DNA of 64,000 nt, taken from positions 655,207 through 719,206 of the forward strand of contig NZ_JACHJN010000004.1 of NCBI RefSeq assembly GCF_014203665.1, read 5' to 3'. The translations under genes and the position numbers were made by a program. The DNA comes from Saccharothrix tamanrassetensis (GTDB taxonomy: Bacteria > Actinomycetota > Actinomycetes > Mycobacteriales > Pseudonocardiaceae). Positions 62,481-64,000 of the stretch are shown piece by piece (position 1 is the first letter of the stretch; the number at the start of each line of letters is the position of its first letter). The notes under the pieces were generated by a model. That model searched no databases. It saw only the letters and a list, made by a program, of their open reading frames with translations, and had not been told where the DNA came from.

Positions 62481-63094
62481 CCGACCACCTCGCGCACCTG
62501 CTCCACGCTGGTCAGCACGACCGGGTCGGTGATCTCGGTCAGCGCGCCGTCCGCGCCGACCAGGTAGCTCAACGGCAGTCCCGGCCGCGGCCGCACGGCC
62601 TTGCGCACCGCGTCCGCCTCGTCGAACACGGCCGGCAGGTGCACGCCCAGCTTCGCCAGCAGCTCCAGCCCGTCCGCCTCCTTGCTCTCCACCAGCACCG
62701 CCAGCACCGGGATCGCGCCCGGCTGCTGGGCGTACGCGTCCAGCACCTTCAGTTCCTCTTGACAGGGAACGCACCAGGTCGCCCAGAAGTTCACCAGCAC
62801 CCGCCCGGACAGCGCCGTGGCGACGTCCAGCCGCTCGCCGTCGCCCAGGCACGTGACTTGCACGCCCTGCAACCTCGGCGGTCCGCCCTCACCGCGCGGG
62901 CACGGTCGCAGCGCCGCCTGGTTGCGCATCAGCAGCACGTCTTCCGGCGACTTGGTCCGGGCGTTCGACTCCTGGCCGGTCGAGCCGTTCGGCGGCGGAA
63001 CCGGGTCCGGGTCCGGTGTGCGCGGCCAGAGCGCCACCACTCCGGCGAGGGCCAGCACCAGGACGACGACCGCCCACCGCGCTCTCCGGCTCAC
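62477..63094 (-). CDS. TlpA/ResA-like membrane-anchored thioredoxin
   Basis: The 205 residues have an N-terminal membrane helix (about 7-24) and a thioredoxin domain (about 75-205) with the redox motif [11 protein letters not shown], facing the outside. Two further cysteines occur before the domain (RPCPRGEGG and QVTCLGDG), which could form a disulphide. It may maintain a cytochrome or other exported thiol protein. GTG 63094 overlaps the nth stop (GTGA). Mycobacterial Rv3673c at the same place is similar. Confidence 0.9.
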   Translation of the reverse strand: MSRRARWAVVVLVLALAGVVALWPRTPDPDPVPPPNGSTGQESNARTKSPEDVLLMRNQAALRPCPRGEGGPPRLQGVQVTCLGDGERLDVATALSGRVLVNFWATWCVPCQEELKVLDAYAQQPGAIPVLAVLVESKEADGLELLAKLGVHLPAVFDEADAVRKAVRPRPGLPLSYLVGADGALTEITDPVVLTSVEQVREVVG

Positions 63095-63861
63095 GCCAGT
63101 TTCTCCCCCGCCCGCACCCGCTCCGCCAGTGCGATCAGGTGCGGCGCTTCCTCGCCCTTGACCAGCTTCTCCGCCTTCACCGGGTCCACCTGGCCGATGC
63201 CGTAGGACGGGCACTGCGGTGCCAGCAGGCACGCGCCGCAGGCCGGCGTCCGGGCGTGGCAGACGCGGCGGCCGTGGAAGATCGTGCGGTGCGACAGGAG
63301 CGTCCAGTCCTTGCGCTCGACCAGGGCGCCGACCGCGTGCTCGACCTTGACCGGGTCCTCCTCCTCGGTCCAGCCCCAGCGGCGGACCAGCCGGCCGAAG
63401 TGGGTGTCCACGGTGATGCCCGGCACGCCGAACGCGTCGCCCAGCACCACGTTCGCCGTCTTGCGCCCGACACCGGGCAGCGTCACCAGGTCCTGCAACC
63501 GACCGGGCACCTCACCGCCGAACTGCTCGACGAGCGCCGCGCCCAAGCCGATCAGGGACGTGGCCTTGTTGCGGTAGAAGCCGGTGGAGCGGATCAGCTC
63601 CTCCAGCTCGGTGCGGTCGGCCGAGGCGTAGTCGGCGGCCTTGCGGTAGCGCTGGAACAGGGCGGGCGTGACCATGTTGACCCGGACGTCCGTGGTCTGC
63701 GCGGACAGCACGACCGCGACCAACAGCTCCAGCGGCGTGGTGAAGTCCAGCTCGCAGTGCGCGTCGGGGTAACCCTGTTGGAGGATTCGAACCATCTTCC
63801 GCGCCCGCCGGGTGAGGCCGAGCTGAGTCTCCGGCTTTTTCACCGTGCTACGAGCCGCCAT
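63091..63861 (-). CDS. nth: Endonuclease III
   Basis: DNA glycosylase/AP lyase for oxidised pyrimidines. The 256 residues have the helix-hairpin-helix [13 protein letters not shown] with the catalytic lysine, the catalytic Asp in TVDTHFGRL, and the C-terminal 4Fe-4S cluster with Cys spacing C-x6-C-x2-C-x5-C ([17 protein letters not shown]). ATG 63861 is seven bases after a TAGCCT box (63869-63874), so the transcript is probably leaderless and starts the nth-TlpA-NUDIX-marP run. Confidence 0.96.
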   Translation of the reverse strand: MAARSTVKKPETQLGLTRRARKMVRILQQGYPDAHCELDFTTPLELLVAVVLSAQTTDVRVNMVTPALFQRYRKAADYASADRTELEELIRSTGFYRNKATSLIGLGAALVEQFGGEVPGRLQDLVTLPGVGRKTANVVLGDAFGVPGITVDTHFGRLVRRWGWTEEEDPVKVEHAVGALVERKDWTLLSHRTIFHGRRVCHARTPACGACLLAPQCPSYGIGQVDPVKAEKLVKGEEAPHLIALAERVRAGEKLA

Positions 63862-63942
63862 ACCAGTCAGGCTACTGCGTTGGATGGCCGCTGCTTCGCA
63901 GGCGGCGGCTCGGTCGCCGGGAAGTCGGTAGGTCGTGGCTGG

Positions 63943-63973
63943 TTTTGTCGATCGAAGGGCGTGATCGACAAAA
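63943..63973. repeat. Inverted repeat upstream of nth
   Basis: TTTTGTCGATC (63943-63953) pairs perfectly with GATCGACAAAA (63963-63973) around a 9-base loop. It lies 82 bases before nth; the rest of 63862-64000 has only the nth -10 box. The T run is at the 5' side on both strands, so it is not a normal rho-independent terminator; an operator is possible. Confidence 0.5.
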
Positions 63974-64000
63974 ACACGCCACCCCAAACCCCCCGACCAC

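Overview
The window is one continuous piece of a high-GC actinobacterial chromosome. Very high GC, GTG starts, TAnnnT -10 boxes placed just before start codons, and a gene order I recall from Mycobacterium tuberculosis (ftsH-fol, hpt-tilS, ppa, topA, the Flp/tad block, acs, marP, nth) point to a Pseudonocardiales-type organism. The Pseudonocardiales placement (Saccharothrix/Lentzea/Actinosynnema-like) is inference. I see no prophage, insertion sequence with a transposase, CRISPR array or biosynthetic cluster; this is mostly core genome with small accessory islands.

Layout. 1-7 kb (minus): ftsH, folE, folP, folB and folK chained by 4-8 nt overlaps, then DUF3180 and DUF6779 genes; the last is cut by the window edge. 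7.4-9.7 kb: a plus-strand von Willebrand A protein gene and a 609-base gene-free island holding two covarying hairpin modules in inverted orientation. 9.7-14.2 kb (minus): dacB, a zinc metalloprotease, tilS, hpt. 14.3-20 kb: ppa, an MFS exporter with its MarR regulator, a thioesterase, a stand-alone L11 paralogue, a lipoprotein and an F420-type oxidoreductase. 20.1 kb: tRNA-Thr(CGT). 20.3-33.6 kb: a secreted protein, holB, an MFS-thymidylate-kinase fusion, topA, small proteins, two related lipoproteins and a proton-pumping pyrophosphatase. 33.8-37 kb: an MrfA-like helicase and a Prim-Pol protein. 37.2-42.1 kb (minus): a complete Flp pilus operon (ssd, tadA, tadB, tadC, a 51-residue pilin, two TadE-like proteins), with a HAD phosphatase gene divergent from it.

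44.2-50.9 kb (plus) is a peptidoglycan amino-sugar recovery operon: three exported enzymes (NagZ, NamZ, AmiE-like), then an RpiR-type regulator and MurQ. No MurP transporter is present. 50.9-53.5 kb is a tryptophan-to-anthranilate segment (kynA, kynU) with a divergent Lrp/AsnC regulator. 53.5-64 kb holds a Fic-fold protein with a degenerate motif, a GNAT enzyme, acs, nhaA, a holin-like protein and an epoxide-hydrolase-like protein, followed on the minus strand by nth, a TlpA-like thioredoxin, a NUDIX enzyme, marP and a methyltransferase.

The most notable structures are the compound palindromic island (9087-9664), where differences between the two hairpin modules are matched by compensating changes on the opposite arm, and the tadB-tadC junction, where a tandem repeat creates two micro-ORFs joining tadB to tadC by unbroken stop/start overlaps. 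Also unusual are an L11 paralogue lacking the proline-rich helix, a fused Tmk domain without its P-loop lysine, and several operator-like palindromes.
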